Assembly (NCBI GenBank): GCA_019894765.1
Contig: JAGXNT010000050.1
Coordinates: 1 to 14,452 of the forward strand
DNA from: Candidatus Heimdallarchaeota archaeon
GTDB taxonomy: Archaea; Asgardarchaeota; Heimdallarchaeia; JABLTI01
Reading direction: 5' to 3'
DNA length: 14,452 nucleotides
In this document: positions 12,961 through 14,452 of the stretch, piece by piece
Position numbering within the stretch: the first letter of the stretch is position 1
Layout of the letters: each line of letters begins with the position of its first letter
The notes under the pieces: model-generated
What the model saw: only the letters and a program-made list of their open reading frames with translations
The model's database searches: none
What the model was told of the DNA's origin: nothing
Translations under genes and position numbers: made by a program

Positions 12961-14208
12961 ATGGTTACCTCTCCTTCCGAGATCAATCGTAATCTTTGTC
13001 AGCGTTGTCAAGGATTTAGAAAGATGTGTGGGAAGGGGATGTGTCCTATTCTTGTGAAAGCCAAATCTATTGCTGATATCCAGAAAACATTCTCTAAAAC
13101 TGAATTTTTTGGTGCGTCTCCCCCTGGTTTCTTTGTTGGGGAGCATGGCTATCCAAAAGTGTCTATTGGTCCCTTAGTACCACCTATTGCTTCTGAAGAC
13201 ACTTCGATCTATGATGCGGAAGAAAAGTGGATCTTTAAAACAATGGATGAAATAATTGGTTACCGAACAGCACTAGTTAGAGGGAAGAAAAGATTCAGTG
13301 TCAAGAATGCTCGTGAACCGGATAAAATGCTCGAAATAATCCAAGAATTAGTGATGTCTAGTAAACCTGTTGATACTGAAATGTCTTTCATTAAAAGACC
13401 TAAACTTGACATTGATTTTTCTCCAAGAATTGCCCCTTCTGGTCCATCAGGGAATATTAAGAAAGCGAGATTAACTGAGAATCCGAAAATACCACATATT
13501 GTGGATAAAATCGTGAGTGATACTGATTTGAAAGCTGTTGGAGGGATCACCAAACTCCACGATGATAAGTTGAACCAAAGACACATCACTCGTCTACTCT
13601 CTGCAGGTTTATTTGGGGTGAAAAAGAATCGTCGATTAGTTCCTACTACTTGGTCTATAACCGCTGTGGATGACATACTTGGAAAACAATATTGGAAACA
13701 AATTTTGAAAAACAAATGGCTGGATGAAGTTCGAGTCTTTAGTCACAAAGCATTAGGCAACCTTGTGCTTATTCTCATGTATCCTTCCGCATGGATGTAT
13801 GAAGTATTTGAGTATTGGTTAATAGGTACCAGTGATGCTATGGCGATTGATTGGGAAACTTGGTGGGGGAGAAAGACGTATGCGAAAGATGTTGCTGGAG
13901 CTTACTACTGCACAAGATTACAAGTATTAGAGTACCTTGACTACATTCAAAGACAAGCGGGATGCTTTGTTTACCTACAAGTGGATAAGGAATGGATTCC
14001 AACAGGAGTTTGGAGATTCCGAGAAATAGCGAAGGAAGCTTTGAAGAAAGTTCCCATGAAGTTTGAAACATTAGAGCAAGCGTTTGTTCAAGTTAAGAAA
14101 ATGCTGGATTATCCTCTTGAGAAGATTATGGATAGAAGTAACACGCTAAAAATCATTAAATCACAAAGAACTCTCGAGGATTTCTTCCCCAAAGAGATTC
14201 ACGGTTAA
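12961..14208 (+). CDS. nreA: Archaeal DNA repair protein Nre (NreA type) with PIP box
   Basis: The Nre family (DUF650/DUF651) is a near-universal archaeal protein; in Haloferax volcanii NreA acts with UvrABC-type repair after mitomycin C damage and carries a PCNA-binding motif. From ATG 12961 it has 415 aa. Residues 13-28 are the family's N-terminal Cys4 zinc module (Cys13, Cys16, Cys23, Cys28 in LCQRCQG...MCGKGMCP), followed by the conserved FFGASPPGFFVGEHGYP. The middle part has RHITRLLSAGLFGVKKNRRL (about 197-216) and VPTTWSITAVDD. The C-terminus has QRTLEDFF (402-409), a perfect Q-x-x-L-x-x-F-F PCNA-interacting box six residues from the end. There is no membrane segment. GGAG 5 nt before the ATG selects this start over the longer frame from 12922. 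It probably works at replication forks with PCNA. Confidence 0.93.
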   Translation: MVTSPSEINRNLCQRCQGFRKMCGKGMCPILVKAKSIADIQKTFSKTEFFGASPPGFFVGEHGYPKVSIGPLVPPIASEDTSIYDAEEKWIFKTMDEIIGYRTALVRGKKRFSVKNAREPDKMLEIIQELVMSSKPVDTEMSFIKRPKLDIDFSPRIAPSGPSGNIKKARLTENPKIPHIVDKIVSDTDLKAVGGITKLHDDKLNQRHITRLLSAGLFGVKKNRRLVPTTWSITAVDDILGKQYWKQILKNKWLDEVRVFSHKALGNLVLILMYPSAWMYEVFEYWLIGTSDAMAIDWETWWGRKTYAKDVAGAYYCTRLQVLEYLDYIQRQAGCFVYLQVDKEWIPTGVWRFREIAKEALKKVPMKFETLEQAFVQVKKMLDYPLEKIMDRSNTLKIIKSQRTLEDFFPKEIHG

Positions 14209-14243
14209 AAAAAGAAAAGGATAAGGAAGATTATTTCTTCCTT
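14209..14243 (-). terminator. Terminator hairpin between Nre and the right-edge gene
   Basis: AAGGAAGA (14223-14230) and TCTTCCTT (14236-14243) form a perfect 8-bp stem with loop TTATT (14231-14235). The loop contains the TAA stop of the minus-strand gene. On the minus strand a T-rich stretch (14209-14222) follows, so the signal chiefly suits that gene; on the plus side it lies just after the Nre stop. Confidence 0.5.
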
Positions 14244-14452
14244 TTCTTACTCATTCTGTAAGATTTCGCTTGAACCATATCAGCTGATCGAGCCGCACCT
14301 GATTCTTCTTCAGCCATAATTTCATCCATTTCTTCTAATTCATCGGCAAGATATTTTTGTGCTTCCTTTGCTGATGGAGCAGCTCTTGCTAGAGTGGATT
14401 GCATTTGAGCCATCATATCTTTGCTCTTCTTACGATCATTTTGCATGACTTG
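14231..14452 (-). CDS. C-terminal part of an unrecognised helical, charged protein (runs off right edge)
   Basis: The last 73 codons or so are visible; the frame stays open to the window edge, so the Met at 14446 need not be the start. The sequence is rich in Met, Ala, Lys and Glu and looks like one long amphipathic helix (KEAQKYLADELEEMDEIMAE), followed by a small-residue linker (SGAARSAD) and a basic end (SKKRKK). It has no membrane segment, cysteines or recognised motif. Acidic helix tails of this kind occur in many coiled-coil proteins, including ESCRT-III-like ones, but nothing here is specific. It converges on Nre with a 22-bp gap. Confidence 0.6.
   Translation of the reverse strand, partial: QVMQNDRKKSKDMMAQMQSTLARAAPSAKEAQKYLADELEEMDEIMAEEESGAARSADMVQAKSYRMSKKRKK

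Noticed and set aside
14231..14452. ESCRT-III-like identity for the right-edge protein
   Set aside because: Only an acidic helical tail is visible; no MIM motif or core helix is present in the window, so the label cannot be supported.

Overview
The window is AT-rich archaeal chromosome. The archaeal markers are a membrane-inserted LonB protease, a short (337-residue) archaeal-type adenylosuccinate synthetase, an Nre DNA-repair protein with a C-terminal PIP box, TATA/BRE-like promoters, oligo-T terminators, and leaders that match the archaeal GGAGGTGAT Shine-Dalgarno (SD). An Asgard archaeon is my best guess, from the style of the surface proteins and the solute-binding protein. That guess is inference; the sequence does not prove it. 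I see no tRNA, rRNA, CRISPR, insertion sequence or prophage.

Layout. The left edge (1-39, minus) holds the first 13 codons of a zinc-ribbon protein. A SAM-dependent methyltransferase and the tRNA ligase RtcB follow, both minus. purA is divergent from rtcB across a 294-bp spacer with a direct repeat and a perfect palindrome. purA converges on, and overlaps by 6 bp, a single-pass surface glycoprotein candidate (3555-4520, minus). A GH57-like glycoside hydrolase (4718-5926, plus) converges on a zinc-ribbon/membrane/STGS-repeat protein (5974-7227, minus). Next on the minus strand are the radical SAM enzyme AmrS (7349-8371) and LonB (8477-10435). Divergent from lonB is an exported solute-binding protein (10810-12684, plus), followed by Nre (12961-14208, plus). 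Nre converges on the 3' end of an unrecognised gene that runs off the right edge.

How the genes relate. This is mostly a set of independent housekeeping genes (RNA repair, purine synthesis, membrane proteolysis, DNA repair) mixed with surface proteins, not one pathway. Most genes are single transcription units with their own TATA-like element and a hairpin or oligo-T terminator. Only the methyltransferase/rtcB pair could plausibly share a transcript, and even there a hairpin plus T-run lies between them.

Most notable signals: (1) the solute-binding protein looks circularly permuted, with the segment that is normally C-terminal placed right after the signal peptide and a PGF-CTERM-like tail at the end; (2) nine STGS motifs, the first six spaced exactly 24 residues apart, are displayed outside a membrane protein with a cytoplasmic zinc ribbon; (3) there are compact inverted and direct repeats in several leaders, and terminator hairpins whose loop contains the stop codon.
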